Notes under the pieces: generated by a model | Told to the model about the DNA's origin: nothing | Databases searched by the model: none | What the model saw: the letters and a program-made list of their open reading frames with translations, nothing else | Part shown: positions 8,609 to 18,187 of the stretch, one piece after another | How the letters are laid out: the number at the start of each line of letters is the position of its first letter | Numbering within the stretch: position 1 is the first letter of the stretch | NCBI GenBank assembly: GCA_030066685.1 | Contig: JASJBF010000029.1 | Span: 1 to 64,000 of the forward strand | Origin: Kiloniellales bacterium | GTDB lineage: Bacteria > Pseudomonadota > Alphaproteobacteria > Kiloniellales > JAKSBE01 | Length of the DNA: 64,000 bases | Direction of reading: 5' to 3' | Made by a program: the position numbers and the translations under genes

Positions 8609-9446
8609 GGTGCACGGGCCGCTCCAGCATGGCCTGGAGCTCGGCCTGGGCCGCCTCTCGGACGGCGCGGACCGTGCGGCCGCCTTTGCCCAGGCAGATG
8701 CCCTTGTGGGTCTCGCGCTGGACGTAGACGGTCTGCTCGATCTTGGCGCTGCCGTCCTCGAAGTCCTGCCAGGCGTCGGTCTCGACGGTGAGCGCATAGG
8801 GCAGCTCTTGGTGCAGGCGCAGGAAGAGCTGCTCGCGCGTCACTTCGGCCGCGATCAGGCGCATCGGCAGGTCGGTCAGCTGGTCCTCGGGATAGTGCCA
8901 GGGGCCTTCCGGCATGGCCGCCGCCAGGAAAGCCCGCAGCTCGGCCAGGCCGTCGCCGGTCGTGGCGGCGATCATGAAGGTGTCGGTGAAAATCCCCTCT
9001 TCCTGGAAGCGCGCGGCCAGGTCCAGAAGGCGCTCGCGCTTGACCGTGTCGATCTTGTTAAGGACGAGCGCCGCCCGCCGGCCCTGGGCCTTGAGGCCGT
9101 CGAGGATCAACCGGCTGTCCGGGTCGATGTCGCGACGGCCGGCGTCGAAGATCATTAGCACCACGTCGGCGTCCGCCGCCCCGCCCCAGGCGGCCTCGAC
9201 CATGGCCCGCTCCAGGCGCCGCTTGGGCTGGAAGATGCCGGGCGTGTCGACCAGCACGATCTGGCTGGCGCCCTCGATGAAGATGCCGCGGATGCGGAAG
9301 CGGGTGGTCTGCACCTTGTGGGTGACGATCGAGACCTTGGCCCCGGTGAGCGCGTTGACCAGGGTCGACTTGCCAGCGTTGGGCGCGCCCAGGATCGCCG
9401 CGAAGCCGCAGCGCGGGGCTTCGCCCCCGGCGCTCTCCGCGGTCAT
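8526..9446 (-). CDS. era: GTPase Era, 16S rRNA/30S assembly factor
   Basis: 306 residues, normal for Era. The GTPase domain shows G1 GAPNAGKST (about 20-28), the G3 DTPGIF and G4 NKID motifs. The C-terminal KH domain contains the GKGGRTVRAV RNA-binding loop near 255 and ends with RVWGLDY. Era binds the 3' end of 16S rRNA and couples ribosome assembly to growth. Its start overlaps the end of rnc by four bases. recO, a common downstream neighbour, is absent; the AT-rich insert follows instead. Confidence 0.98.
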   Translation of the reverse strand: MTAESAGGEAPRCGFAAILGAPNAGKSTLVNALTGAKVSIVTHKVQTTRFRIRGIFIEGASQIVLVDTPGIFQPKRRLERAMVEAAWGGAADADVVLMIFDAGRRDIDPDSRLILDGLKAQGRRAALVLNKIDTVKRERLLDLAARFQEEGIFTDTFMIAATTGDGLAELRAFLAAAMPEGPWHYPEDQLTDLPMRLIAAEVTREQLFLRLHQELPYALTVETDAWQDFEDGSAKIEQTVYVQRETHKGICLGKGGRTVRAVREAAQAELQAMLERPVHLFLHVKVRERWVEDPERYRVWGLDYQA

Positions 9447-10153
9447 TGGGCGGACTCGAGGGCCGCAAGCAAGCGGGCTGCGGCCTCCTGCTCGGCCAGG
9501 CGCTTGGAGCGGCCGCGGCCCTGCGCGGCGGGCCGGTCCTCGACCTTGACCTCGACGGTGAAGATCGGATCATGGTCGGGGCCGCTGCGCTTCACCTCGC
9601 GATAGACCGGCAGGGCGAGGCCGCGGGCCTGGGCCCATTCCTGGAGCGCAGTCTTGGCCTCCTCCGGCGGCCGCAGGTCGGCCTCGATCAGCATCTGCCA
9701 CTGCGCCTCGACGAAGCGGCGCGCCGGATCCAGGCCGCCGTCGAGGAAGAGCGCGCCGATCAGCGCCTCGCAGCAGTCGGCCAGGATCGCCGGGTTCTCG
9801 CGGCCGCCGACCTCTTCTTCCGACTTGGAGATCGTGATGTGGGGGCCGAGCCCGATCCTCCCGGCGACCTCGGCCAGGGCCTCGCGCCGGACCAGCATGG
9901 CGAAGCGCTTGGCCAGCGCGCCCTCGCGTTCCCGCGGGAAGTCGCGGTAAAGCCGTTCCGCAATGATCAGGCCGAGAACCCGGTCGCCGACGAACTCCAG
10001 GCGCTGGTAGTCGTCGCCGGCGCCGCGTTGCCGCCGCGGCGCGCTGCCGTGGGTCACCGCTCGGGACAAGAGGCCGGGGTCGGCGAAGTCGTGACCGAGG
10101 GTCTTGGCAAGAGGCTGAAGGTCGGCGGGCGCCGCGGTCCTATTCGATCCCAT
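9443..10153 (-). CDS. rnc: Ribonuclease III
   Basis: 236 residues. The RNase III signature RLEFVGDRVLGL lies near residue 45 with the catalytic Glu/Asp residues; a second acidic cluster is at DCCEALIGALFLDGG. The C-terminal double-stranded-RNA-binding domain is DAKTALQEWAQ-like (AKTALQEWAQARGL) through to EQEAAARLL. It processes rRNA precursors and structured mRNAs. The gene overlaps era by four bases and the end of lepB by 14, within the lepB-rnc-era unit common in bacteria. Confidence 0.98.
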   Translation of the reverse strand: MGSNRTAAPADLQPLAKTLGHDFADPGLLSRAVTHGSAPRRQRGAGDDYQRLEFVGDRVLGLIIAERLYRDFPREREGALAKRFAMLVRREALAEVAGRIGLGPHITISKSEEEVGGRENPAILADCCEALIGALFLDGGLDPARRFVEAQWQMLIEADLRPPEEAKTALQEWAQARGLALPVYREVKRSGPDHDPIFTVEVKVEDRPAAQGRGRSKRLAEQEAAARLLAALESAQ

Positions 10154-10955
10154 CGAAGATCCGGCCGAAGCGGACCGCCCAGGGCCAGCGCCAGACCTCC
10201 CAGAAGCGCGCCGTGCCGTTGTGGGAGAAGAACAGGATCTCGGCCCGGCCGATCAGATTCTCCACCGGCACGTAGCCGACCTCGAAGAGCGAGCGGCTGT
10301 CCTGGCTGTTGTCCCGGTTGTCGCCCATGGCGAAGACGTGGCCTTCGGGCACCAGGTACTCCGAGGTGTTGTCCGTGACCTCGTTGTCGCTGCGCTCCCG
10401 GATCAGGTGCCGGCGGCCGTTCGGCAGGGTCTCGACGTACTCGGTGTAGGCGCCGACGCCCTCCCGCGCGGGGAGCTTCTCGCGCTCGACCGGCTCGCCG
10501 TTGATGTGAAGGACGCCGCGGATCATCTGGATCCGGTCGCCGGGCAGGCCCACGATGCGCTTGATGTAGTCGGTCTCCTCCTCCCCCGGCTTGCGGAACA
10601 CGGCGACGTCGCCGCGCTCCGGCAGGCTGCCGAGAAGCCGGCCCTCGAAGAGCGGCGGGCTGAAGGGGAAGGAATAGCGCGTGTAGCCGTAGGAGAACTT
10701 GGAGACGAAGAGATAGTCGCCGATCAGCAGAGTCGGGATCATCGAGCCGGAGGGAATGTTGAAGGGCTCGAAGGCGAAGGTGCGGATGCCGAGCGCGATT
10801 AACACTGCGATCACGATGGTCTGCAGGGTCTCCCGGTACTCGGCGAAGGCACCGCCGGCACGCGCCTTTCCGCCCTCCTTCGCGGCCTCGGCCGCTTCGT
10901 GGGACGTGGTCTCGGAGTCGGCCTGGGGGGACCGCGGTTCGTCGTGCTCAATCAT
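10140..10955 (-). CDS. lepB: Signal peptidase I
   Basis: 271 residues. One membrane segment near residues 44-60 ([17 protein letters not shown]) precedes the catalytic Ser in PSGSMIPTL. The catalytic Lys is in [12 protein letters not shown], and the C-terminal box [11 protein letters not shown] is intact. It removes signal peptides from exported proteins at the periplasmic face of the inner membrane. An N-terminal charged cytosolic tail of about 35 residues is longer than in many relatives. The start overlaps acpS by eight bases. Confidence 0.98.
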   Translation of the reverse strand: MIEHDEPRSPQADSETTSHEAAEAAKEGGKARAGGAFAEYRETLQTIVIAVLIALGIRTFAFEPFNIPSGSMIPTLLIGDYLFVSKFSYGYTRYSFPFSPPLFEGRLLGSLPERGDVAVFRKPGEEETDYIKRIVGLPGDRIQMIRGVLHINGEPVEREKLPAREGVGAYTEYVETLPNGRRHLIRERSDNEVTDNTSEYLVPEGHVFAMGDNRDNSQDSRSLFEVGYVPVENLIGRAEILFFSHNGTARFWEVWRWPWAVRFGRIFDGIE

Positions 10956-11358
10956 GATCCGATGGAACGGCCGATATGATGACGATTGCCTGGGCGAGTG
11001 GATAGTCGTCGGTGATGGTCACGTCAATGCGCGCCTTCATGCCGCTAGGCGTCAATTCCTCCAGGCGAAGGGCGGCGCCGCCGGTCAGGTCGAGGGTCGG
11101 CTGGCCGCTGGGCAGGTTCACCACCCCCATGTGCTGCCAGTGCACGCCGCGGCGCGGCACCCCGGTGCCCAGGGCCTTGGCGCAGGCCTCCTTGGCCGCG
11201 AAACGCTTGGCATAGCTGGCCGCCCGCGCCGACCGCCGGTCCGATTTGGCCCGCTCGACCTCGGTGAAGACCCGCTCTGTGAAGCGGGCGCCGAACTTCT
11301 CCAGGGTCTTCTCGATCCGCCGGATGTCGATCAGGTCGTTGCCCAGGCCGATGATCAT
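10948..11358 (-). CDS. acpS: Holo-[acyl-carrier-protein] synthase
   Basis: 136 residues. The AcpS signature [13 protein letters not shown] (residues 4-16, with the Mg-binding Asp) and [15 protein letters not shown] (magnesium/CoA binding Glu and Lys) are present. It transfers phosphopantetheine from CoA to the acyl-carrier protein of fatty-acid synthesis. It lies seven bases after pdxJ and overlaps lepB, in the usual alphaproteobacterial order. Confidence 0.97.
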   Translation of the reverse strand: MIIGLGNDLIDIRRIEKTLEKFGARFTERVFTEVERAKSDRRSARAASYAKRFAAKEACAKALGTGVPRRGVHWQHMGVVNLPSGQPTLDLTGGAALRLEELTPSGMKARIDVTITDDYPLAQAIVIISAVPSDHD

Positions 11359-11365
11359 GGGCGCT

Positions 11366-12136
11366 TCAGGCCCCCTTGGCGCTGTTGGTCTCGGCGCGAG
11401 CCTTGTCCATCATGGCCCGCATCCGCCGGATCGCACTGTCCAGGCCGCTGAAGATCGCCTCCCCGACCAGGAAATGGCCGATGTTGAGCTCGACCAGGGT
11501 CGGGATCGCGGCGATCGGCCCGACCGTGTCGAAGGTCAGGCCGTGGCCGGCATGGCACTCCAGGCCGATCGCCTCGGCATGGGCGGCGGCGGCCTCTAGC
11601 TTGGCGCACTCGGCCTGGGTCGCGGGTCCGCCCTGGTCGTGCAGGAAAGCCTCGCAATAGGACCCGGTATGCAGCTCGACCACCGGCGCGCCCAGGGCCT
11701 CGGCGGCGTCCAGCTGCAGCGGATCGGGATCGACGAAGAGCGAGACCCGGATCCCGGCGGCCTGCAAGTCGTCGACATAAGCCTTGAGATGATTGCGGCC
11801 GCCGTGGGCGTCCAGGCCGCCCTCGGTGGTCACCTCTTCGCGCTTCTCGGGGACGATGCAGGCCGCGTGAGGCCGGTGCCTCAGCGCGATCCGCAACATT
11901 TCTCGGGTCGCCGCCATCTCCAGGTTGAGCGGCAGATCGATCTCCCGGCTCAGGCGCTCGATGTCCTCGTCGGAAATGTGCCGCCGGTCCTCCCGCAGGT
12001 GCGCGGTGATGCCGTCGGCGCCGGCCTGCGCTGCCAGGCGCGCCGCGCGGACCGGATCTGGATGCAGGCCGCCGCGGGCGTTGCGGATGGTCGCCACGTG
12101 ATCAATGTTGACCCCGAGTCGCAAATATCGCGTCAT
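11366..12136 (-). CDS. pdxJ: Pyridoxine 5'-phosphate synthase
   Basis: 256 residues from the ATG at 12136 ([19 protein letters not shown]), chosen because the family begins there and GAGAGGA lies just upstream; the frame extends upstream into the DUF2062 gene but that part is not homologous. Conserved motifs include [26 protein letters not shown] and ELHTGSYC. PdxJ condenses 3-amino-2-oxopropyl phosphate with deoxyxylulose 5-phosphate in DXP-dependent vitamin B6 synthesis. The start overlaps the end of the DUF2062 gene by 35 bases, suggesting coupled translation. Confidence 0.97.
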   Translation of the reverse strand: MTRYLRLGVNIDHVATIRNARGGLHPDPVRAARLAAQAGADGITAHLREDRRHISDEDIERLSREIDLPLNLEMAATREMLRIALRHRPHAACIVPEKREEVTTEGGLDAHGGRNHLKAYVDDLQAAGIRVSLFVDPDPLQLDAAEALGAPVVELHTGSYCEAFLHDQGGPATQAECAKLEAAAAHAEAIGLECHAGHGLTFDTVGPIAAIPTLVELNIGHFLVGEAIFSGLDSAIRRMRAMMDKARAETNSAKGA

Positions 12137-12782
12137 TCCTCTCGTCTCCCCTTTCCTCCTGCGCTGGAGACTCGGCCTCGGCCGGCTCCGGGGATGAAGG
12201 TCCATCGCTCGCCTCGCGGGCCGCCTGGCTCCGTGCCTTGGCCCGTCTGCGCAGCTTCTTGCGCACGCGGCGCCTGCGCTGCGCCTTCTGATAACCTGAC
12301 ACAACGCGGTGCATGATCAAGTAGGTGATGAACCAAGCGACCACCGCGGTCGGCAGGCCACCGACCGCCATCGGCCAGAGAATTTCCAGCGGACGGTCGA
12401 AGATGAAGCCGAAGGAAAGGTCGGACGGGAGCTCCGCCGACGTCTCATAGCCCAGCAGGGTCCGGCCGAAGGCGTAGATCCACGGCAGGATCACGGGGAA
12501 GGTGACGGGATTGCCGACAACCGTGCCGAAAGCGGACGCCACGACATTCCCGCGCAAGGCGAGCGCTGTCAGGGCTGCGATGACAAAATGCAGCCCGAGG
12601 AAGGGGGTGAAGGAGGCCGCCGCGCCGCAGGCGAAGCCGGCGGCGATCCGATAGGGCGTGCCGGGCAGGCGGCCCAGGCGGTGCCTGATGTAGAGCGCCA
12701 TCCGGGCCCAGCCGCGCCGGGGCCAGATCCACTCGCGCGCCTGGTGATGCCAGGGAAGCGGTTTGCGCCGCCGAAAAACCAT
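12102..12782 (-). CDS. DUF2062-family membrane protein
   Basis: 226 residues. The DUF2062 core runs from about 40 to 165, with hydrophobic segments around PYRIAAGFACGAAASFTPF, IAALTALALRGNVVASAFG and LWPMAVGGLPTAVVAWFI, so two to three membrane helices. The sequence GTVVGNPVTFPVILPWIYAFG is characteristic. The C-terminal tail is very basic and then acidic (RRRRVRKKLRRRAK), cytosolic by the positive-inside rule. Function is not known. It is first in the pdxJ-acpS-lepB-rnc-era series, 77 bp after the RelA/SpoT gene. Confidence 0.9.
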   Translation of the reverse strand: MVFRRRKPLPWHHQAREWIWPRRGWARMALYIRHRLGRLPGTPYRIAAGFACGAAASFTPFLGLHFVIAALTALALRGNVVASAFGTVVGNPVTFPVILPWIYAFGRTLLGYETSAELPSDLSFGFIFDRPLEILWPMAVGGLPTAVVAWFITYLIMHRVVSGYQKAQRRRRVRKKLRRRAKARSQAAREASDGPSSPEPAEAESPAQEERGDERNDAIFATRGQH

Positions 12783-12859
12783 CGTCCCTACTCTCCGGAC
12801 CCGGCGATACCGGCAAGGTTCCGGCAGCCTTCGACAACTTGCACAGCCTGCGGCATCGG

Positions 12860-15004
12860 TCAGGACCGCGCCCGTTCGACGGAGGTTATCACCGACATCG
12901 CCCGCAGGGCGGCCATGATATCGGTCAGATGCTTCAGATCCTTTACCTCGACGTCAATCAGCATCTCGAAGAAGTCGATCGAGCGGTTGGTGATCTTGAG
13001 GTTCGAGATGTTGCCGTCGTTCTTGCCGATCACCGTGGACAGATTGCCAAGGCTGCCCGGCTCGTTAGCCACCACGACGTTCAGCCGGCCGAGGAATGGC
13101 ACCGAAGAGCCGTCGACGTCCCAGGCGAGATCGACCCAGCGCTCCGGCGTCTCGGCGAAGGTCTGAAGGGTGTCGCAGTCGATGGTGTGGACGGTGACTC
13201 CCTTGCCGGTGGTGACGATCCCGACGATGCGGTCGCCCGGCAGCGGATGGCAGCAGTGCGCGTAGTGCAGCGCCATTCCCGGAATCAGGCCCTTGATCGG
13301 GATCGCGCTGTCCTTGGCCTTGTCGCGCTTGCCTTTCGCCCGGCCGATCGACACCACCTTGCGCCAGCCGCTGCGCTCCTTGGACTCGGGATAGACCGCG
13401 CGCACCACTTCCGTGGCGGAGGTGTGGCCGGTGCCGACGGAGAAATGGAGGTCCTGGATCGAGTCCGCCTTGAGCTTCTTCAGGCCGCCCTTCAGGGCCT
13501 TCTCGGTCAGGTCCTGGCCCTCCTGGCGAAAGGCCTTCTCCAGCATGTTGCGGCCGAGCTCGACGTACTGCTCCCGCTCCCGGGCACGGACGAAGCGGCG
13601 GATCCTTGCCCGGGCCTTGCCGGTAACCGCGAACTTCTCCCAGTCGGGCGAGGGGGTCTGGGCCTTGGAGGTGACGATCTGGACCTGGTCACCATTGGCC
13701 AGCCGCGTGCGCAGCGGCACCATGCGGCCGTTGACCTTGGCGCCGACGCAGGTGTCGCCGACCTCGGAGTGCACGGCGTAAGCGAAGTCCAGCGGGGTCG
13801 CGCCGCTCGGCAGGGCGATCAGATCGCCCTTGGGGGTGAAGCAGAAGACCTGGTCCTGGAACATCTCGAGCTTGGTATGCTCGAGGAACTCTTCGGGATT
13901 GGAGGCGTGGTCCAGGATGTCGAGCAGCTCCCTCACCCAGCGGTACTGACGGCCGTCGACCATCGGCGCGCCCTGCTTGTACTTCCAGTGCGCGGCGACG
14001 CCGAACTCCGCGATCTCGTGCATCTCGCGGGTCCGGATCTGGATCTCGATGCGCTGCTGCTCGGGTCCGATGAGGCCGGTATGCAGCGAACGATAGCCGT
14101 TGGGCTTCGGCGTCGAGATGTAGTCCTTGAAGCGGCCCGGCACCGTCGGATAGCGGCTGTGCAAGATCCCCAGGGCGTGATAGCAGTCGCCGACCGTCGG
14201 CACGACCACCCGAAAGGCGACGGTATCGGCGAGCTGCTCGAAGCTGAGGTTGCGCTGCTCCATCTTGCGCCAGATCGAGTAGGGCGACTTGAGCCGCCCG
14301 GAGACCTTGGCCTTGACCCCGCCTTCCTCCAAGTCGCGGGCCAGCTGCTCGCGGACCCGCTCCAGCAGATCGCCGCCCTGCTCGCGCAGGAAGTTCAGCC
14401 GCGCGAGGATCGAGTCCCGGGCATCCGAGTTGAGTACGGCGAAGGCGAGGTCCTGCAGCTCGTCCTTGAAGCGCTGCATGCCGATCCGCTCGGCCAGCGG
14501 CGCGTAGATGTCCATGGTTTCGCGGGCGATGCGCCGGCGCTTGTCCGGGTTCTTGACGAAATGCAGGGTCTGCATGTTGTGCAGGCGATCCGCCAGCTTG
14601 ACCAGCAGGACCCGGATGTCTTCCGACATGGCCAGCAGGAGCTTGCGGAAGTTTTCCGCATGCTTGGTCTGCTCGGACTGCAGCTCGAGGCGGGTGAGCT
14701 TGGTCACGCCATCGACCAGGCGGGCGATGTCCGGGCCGAACAGCATCTCGACGTCCGAGAGCGAGGCCTCGGTGTCCTCCACGATGTCGTGCAGCAGGGC
14801 GGTCGCGATCGAGGCGCTGTCCAGCTTGAGGTCCGTCAGAATGCCGGCGACCTCGAGCGGGTGAGAGAAATAGGGATCGCCGGAGGCGCGGGTCTGGCTG
14901 CCGTGGGCCTTCATCGCGAAGACGTAGGCCCGGTTCAGCAGCCCCTCGTCGGCACCGGGGTCGTAGGATTTGACTTTTTCGACAAGCTCAAACTGCCGGA
15001 TCAT
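12860..15004 (-). CDS. spoT: Bifunctional (p)ppGpp synthetase/hydrolase (Rel/SpoT family)
   Basis: 714 residues with the full long-RSH layout. The HD hydrolase domain shows YFSHPLEV near 45 and HDIVEDTEA near 72, so the hydrolase residues are intact. The synthetase domain has RLKSPYSIWRKM near 238 and NGYRSLHTG. A TGS domain (FTPKGDLIALPSGATPLDFA) follows, then a zinc-finger-like region with HYAHCCHPLPGD, and a C-terminal ACT domain. It makes and degrades the stringent-response alarmones. A single Rel/SpoT enzyme is typical of alphaproteobacteria. It lies 84 bp downstream of rpoZ. Confidence 0.97.
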   Translation of the reverse strand: MIRQFELVEKVKSYDPGADEGLLNRAYVFAMKAHGSQTRASGDPYFSHPLEVAGILTDLKLDSASIATALLHDIVEDTEASLSDVEMLFGPDIARLVDGVTKLTRLELQSEQTKHAENFRKLLLAMSEDIRVLLVKLADRLHNMQTLHFVKNPDKRRRIARETMDIYAPLAERIGMQRFKDELQDLAFAVLNSDARDSILARLNFLREQGGDLLERVREQLARDLEEGGVKAKVSGRLKSPYSIWRKMEQRNLSFEQLADTVAFRVVVPTVGDCYHALGILHSRYPTVPGRFKDYISTPKPNGYRSLHTGLIGPEQQRIEIQIRTREMHEIAEFGVAAHWKYKQGAPMVDGRQYRWVRELLDILDHASNPEEFLEHTKLEMFQDQVFCFTPKGDLIALPSGATPLDFAYAVHSEVGDTCVGAKVNGRMVPLRTRLANGDQVQIVTSKAQTPSPDWEKFAVTGKARARIRRFVRAREREQYVELGRNMLEKAFRQEGQDLTEKALKGGLKKLKADSIQDLHFSVGTGHTSATEVVRAVYPESKERSGWRKVVSIGRAKGKRDKAKDSAIPIKGLIPGMALHYAHCCHPLPGDRIVGIVTTGKGVTVHTIDCDTLQTFAETPERWVDLAWDVDGSSVPFLGRLNVVVANEPGSLGNLSTVIGKNDGNISNLKITNRSIDFFEMLIDVEVKDLKHLTDIMAALRAMSVITSVERARS

Positions 15005-15088
15005 GTCGTGCCGCCGCGGGACCTGCTAGTCCTTGTTGCCTACGGCACGGCGAGCCCTGCAGTGGGGAGAGGAGCGCCGGCCGCCGGA

Positions 15089-15484
15089 TCAAACCTCCTC
15101 CGGGTTGTCGGTCTCCGGGGGCGCCGCCGCGATCTCGGTATCGCTCTCTCGCGGGGCCACCGGCTCCTGGAGCATGCCGCCTTGGGCGGCCGCCTGGGCC
15201 ATCAGTTCGCCCTCCAGGGCATCGAACTCAGGCTGGTCCTCCTCGGGCTCGTCCAACTCGACGTGCTTCTGCTGACCGACGACCAGGGACTCCATGAGCT
15301 GATCACGCTCGATCGTGTCGTCCGCGATCTCTCGCAGCGCCACGACCGGGTTCTTGTCGTTGTCTCGTTCGACCGAAAGCGGCGATCCCGCTTGAATGTC
15401 GCGGGCCCGCTGCGCAGCCAGCATCACCAGCTCGAAGCGGTTCGGGACTCGAATAACACAGTCTTCTACGGTAACGCGCGCCAT
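15089..15484 (-). CDS. rpoZ: RNA polymerase omega subunit
   Basis: 131 residues. The conserved N-terminal half ([20 protein letters not shown], then [11 protein letters not shown]) matches RpoZ. The C-terminal part is an acidic, Glu/Pro-rich tail of about 60 residues, as usual in alphaproteobacteria. Omega helps assemble the beta-prime subunit and contributes to a ppGpp site, which fits its position immediately before the Rel/SpoT gene. Confidence 0.95.
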   Translation of the reverse strand: MARVTVEDCVIRVPNRFELVMLAAQRARDIQAGSPLSVERDNDKNPVVALREIADDTIERDQLMESLVVGQQKHVELDEPEEDQPEFDALEGELMAQAAAQGGMLQEPVAPRESDTEIAAAPPETDNPEEV

Positions 15485-15633
15485 GGCCGCGAAGCTCCAC
15501 CTACGTCACGTGTTCTACAGCAAGCTCAGATGAGCGGGGAATCTGAAATATAGAAAGCCCATTCCCTGCAAGCAAGCGTCTTGAAGCGCGGAATCCCTGG
15601 GATTCCGACAGCTTTTTCTCGCCTTCCTGGCAG

Positions 15634-16143
15634 CTATTCGAGGACCACGGTTTGCTGGTCGGCGGGCAGCCGAGCAATCAGGGCCTTCAGCCCCAGGCCG
15701 GAGACCGGATGGCGCCAGCCGGGCGCCACTTCGGCCAGGGGCAGGAGCACGAAGGCGCGCCCGGCCAGACGCGGATGCGGCAGCTCGGGCAGCGCCCCGG
15801 AGGGGCTGACCCGTCCCCGGTAGTCGAGCAGGTCGAGGTCCAGGGTCCGCGCCGCGTTGCGGACCGCCCGCCGGCGCCCGAAGTCCGCCTCCAGGGCGTG
15901 CAGGCGGGCCAGGAGCGCGGCCGGTTCCAGGACGGTCTCCACCGCCGCGACCCCGTTCACGAACCAGGGCTGATCCGATGCGGGCACCGGGGCGCTGCGG
16001 TACCAGCGCGACCGGGCCAGGATCCGAAGCGCCGCCTCCTCCAGGCGGCCCAGCGCCGCCTCGAGGGTCTCCTTCGGTCCGCCATGCTCCGGGTGATCCA
16101 GATTAGCGCCGAGTCCGATCAGGACAAAATCCCTGTCCGCCAC
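15634..16143 (-). CDS. folK: 2-amino-4-hydroxy-6-hydroxymethyldihydropteridine pyrophosphokinase
   Basis: 169 residues. HPPK motifs are readable: IGLGANL at residues 8-14, RSRWYRSAPV, WFVNGVAAVET, and the acidic magnesium site TLDLDLLDY, followed by LPHPRLAGRAFVLLPL. The enzyme transfers pyrophosphate from ATP to the pterin in folate synthesis. It stands upstream of rpoZ, separated by 149 bp that hold a short GGAATCCC/GGGATTCC palindrome (15591-15607), and is divergent from the NYN gene. Confidence 0.97.
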   Translation of the reverse strand: MADRDFVLIGLGANLDHPEHGGPKETLEAALGRLEEAALRILARSRWYRSAPVPASDQPWFVNGVAAVETVLEPAALLARLHALEADFGRRRAVRNAARTLDLDLLDYRGRVSPSGALPELPHPRLAGRAFVLLPLAEVAPGWRHPVSGLGLKALIARLPADQQTVVLE

Positions 16144-16191
16144 TGATAAATCCTTGCGAGAAAGACTTTAATCATTAAGTTCGAGAAACAG

Positions 16192-16233
16192 GATGCCGGT
16201 TCCTCATGTGATTTCTAGGAAGTCTTCGGCATC
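16192..16233. promoter_or_regulatory. Nested inverted repeat in the folK/NYN divergent region
   Basis: GATGCCG (16192-16198) pairs with CGGCATC (16227-16233), and TTCCT inside it pairs with AGGAA. The region is AT-rich compared with its surroundings. It could be an operator or a leader hairpin for the NYN gene 54 bp downstream; this is weak evidence. Confidence 0.3.
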
Positions 16234-16286
16234 TATTGTTTTATATCTATTGGCTTAGGCTGGCTGGCTTATTAGGAAGGACCGAT

Positions 16287-16940
16287 ATGCATTTCTACCC
16301 GCAGGAACGGGTCGCTCTCTTCATTGACGGCGCAAACCTCTACGCGACGGCACGCTCCCTGGGCTTCGACGTCGATTACAAGCGCCTGCTCGAGCTCTTC
16401 GCGCAGCAGTGCACCCTGGTCCGCGCGTTCTATTATACGGCCCTGGTCGAAGACCAGGAATATTCGCCGATCCGCCCCCTGATCGATTGGCTCGACTACA
16501 ACGGTTACAGCATGGTCACCAAGCCGACCAAAGAGTTCACGGACGCCTCGGGACGCCGCAAGATCAAGGGTAACATGGATATCGAGCTGGCGGTCGACGT
16601 CATGGAGATGGCCGAGCACGTCAGCCACGTCGTGATCTTTTCAGGCGACGGAGACTTCCGCAGCCTGGTCGAGGCGGTGCAGCGCAAGGGCGTGCGCGTC
16701 ACGGTGGTCTCGACCATCCGGTCACAGCCGCCCATGGTGGCCGACGAGCTGCGCCGTCAGGCTGATTCCTTCGTCGACATCGCCGACCTCGAAGACCGGG
16801 TCTCCCGGCAGCACGCCGGCGGCGACGACCGCGGCTACCGGCGCGGCCGTGGCCCGCGTGAGACCGCCGTCGAGGAGGTCGACGAGGCCGAGATCGACGA
16901 CGACCTGGACGACGAGTACTACGAGACCGGCACCGCCTGA
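16287..16940 (+). CDS. NYN-domain (LabA/DUF88-like) ribonuclease-like protein
   Basis: 217 residues from the ATG at 16287, preceded by AGGAAGGA. The PIN-like NYN fold shows the conserved acidic residues in ALFIDGANLYATA (about 10-22), GNMDIELAVDVME and FSGDGDFRSLVEAV, i.e. the metal-binding Asp positions of this nuclease superfamily. After residue 165 comes a charged, low-complexity tail rich in Arg/Gly and then Asp/Glu, likely disordered. Members are thought to act on RNA. Sixteen bases after its stop comes a uracil-DNA glycosylase gene, so the two are probably co-transcribed. Confidence 0.9.
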   Translation: MHFYPQERVALFIDGANLYATARSLGFDVDYKRLLELFAQQCTLVRAFYYTALVEDQEYSPIRPLIDWLDYNGYSMVTKPTKEFTDASGRRKIKGNMDIELAVDVMEMAEHVSHVVIFSGDGDFRSLVEAVQRKGVRVTVVSTIRSQPPMVADELRRQADSFVDIADLEDRVSRQHAGGDDRGYRRGRGPRETAVEEVDEAEIDDDLDDEYYETGTA

Positions 16941-16955
16941 CCAGGCGGTTCGGCC

Positions 16956-17624
16956 ATGCGCTTTCCGGAACCGGCCCGGCCGCCGGCCGATTGCGGACGC
17001 TGTCCGCGGCTGGTGGCCTTCCGGCAGGACAACGGCGAACGCTATCCCGCGTTCCACAACGCCCCGGTGCCGTCCTTCGGCCCCATCGAGGCGTCCCTGC
17101 TCATTGTCGGACTGGCCCCCGGCCTTAAAGGGGCGAACCAGACCGGCCGCCCCTTCACCGGCGACTACGCAGGCGACCTGCTCTATGCCACCCTCCAGAA
17201 GTTCGGTCTCGCCCGGGGCCGCTACGACCGCCGGCCCGACGACGGCCTCGAGTTGCGCGGCTGCCGGGTGACAAACGCGGTGCGCTGCGTGCCGCCGGAG
17301 AACAAACCGACGACCGAGGAAATCCGCACCTGCCAGCCTTTCCTCAAGACGGAGATCGAGGCCCTGCCCCGGCTGCGGGCGATCCTGGCCCTCGGCGCCG
17401 TCGCCCACGGCAGCGTCCTGCAAGCCCTCGGCTTCAAGAAGAGCGCCTACCGCTTCGCCCACGGCGCGCTCCACCGACTGGAGACCGGGGGCGGGCTTCT
17501 GCTCGCCGACAGCTACCATTGCTCGCGCTACAACACCAATACCGGCCGACTGACCACGGCCATGTTCGAGGCGGTCTTCGAGTCGCTTCTCGGGCAGGTT
17601 GCCGAACTCCGGCAGGGGCCTTGA
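16956..17624 (+). CDS. Uracil-DNA glycosylase, family 5 (UDGb-like), iron-sulfur type
   Basis: 222 residues. The family-5 active-site motif GLAPGLKGANQTGRPF starts at residue 52, and the second motif is SYHCSRYNTNTGRLT near 190. Four cysteines at 13, 16, 111 and 126 match the 4Fe-4S ligands of family 4/5 enzymes. It excises uracil and some other deaminated bases from DNA, starting base-excision repair. In typical UDGb the second motif is HPSxxN; here HCSxxN has Cys in place of Pro, which might affect activity. It follows the NYN gene closely. Confidence 0.93.
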   Translation: MRFPEPARPPADCGRCPRLVAFRQDNGERYPAFHNAPVPSFGPIEASLLIVGLAPGLKGANQTGRPFTGDYAGDLLYATLQKFGLARGRYDRRPDDGLELRGCRVTNAVRCVPPENKPTTEEIRTCQPFLKTEIEALPRLRAILALGAVAHGSVLQALGFKKSAYRFAHGALHRLETGGGLLLADSYHCSRYNTNTGRLTTAMFEAVFESLLGQVAELRQGP

Positions 17625-18187
17625 GCCAAGGTCATCCGGCACATCCCCGGGTTTCGGCGCTTCCGGTCCGAAGGCCAGGGCTGCCCCTTTTCAGCAGGCT
17701 CCCGCGACACACCCCAAATGGGTGATGAATTGGACGTTGGATAGGCCTAATTGCTGAGCCGCGGCGAGGCCAGCCTCCCGCTGGCGGAAATCTCGGCCCT
17801 TGAGGAGAACAGCCGGCCCGCGAGCGGGGCCGCTCTCCGACTGAGGGAGCGCGGAGCAACGCGGGCGAGGAGGAAGCGGCAGGTCCGAATGCCCCTCGGG
17901 ACAGCTTCACTTGCAGAGGTCTTGCGCGGAATCCAATAAGATAAGAAGGTCAGCGGCGAAGGGATTTATGGTGCTTCCCTCTCCTGTGCGAATAGGACAA
18001 AGTTCCTCCTATCCTCTGCCGGCGATCGGGCGCTTGGGATTTGGGTGGCAGGACTCACGGACTCGACGCCGGCCGTGCGGTACAACGAAGGAAACCAGAA
18101 ACGAGCCGGATCAGACCGGGGAACGTCGCACGGTTTCTGCGGCCAAGCGCAAGTAAAGGCAAAGCAAACGCCAGGCACCCAGGGACG
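17625..18187. other. Intergenic region, no gene recognised
   Basis: 563 bp between the glycosylase and the adenylate cyclase genes. Short open frames exist on both strands, but none has family features or a convincing ribosome site. No tRNA fold was seen. It probably holds the promoter of the cyclase gene. Confidence 0.5.

Noticed and set aside
12839..15553. A 904-codon plus-strand frame opposite the Rel/SpoT and rpoZ genes
   Set aside because: Antisense shadow of well-identified genes; no domain similarity.
15591..15607. GGAATCCC-T-GGGATTCC palindrome between folK and rpoZ as a terminator
   Set aside because: The one-base loop is unfavourable and the T-tract lies on the wrong strand for folK. 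It may be an operator, but there is no second copy.
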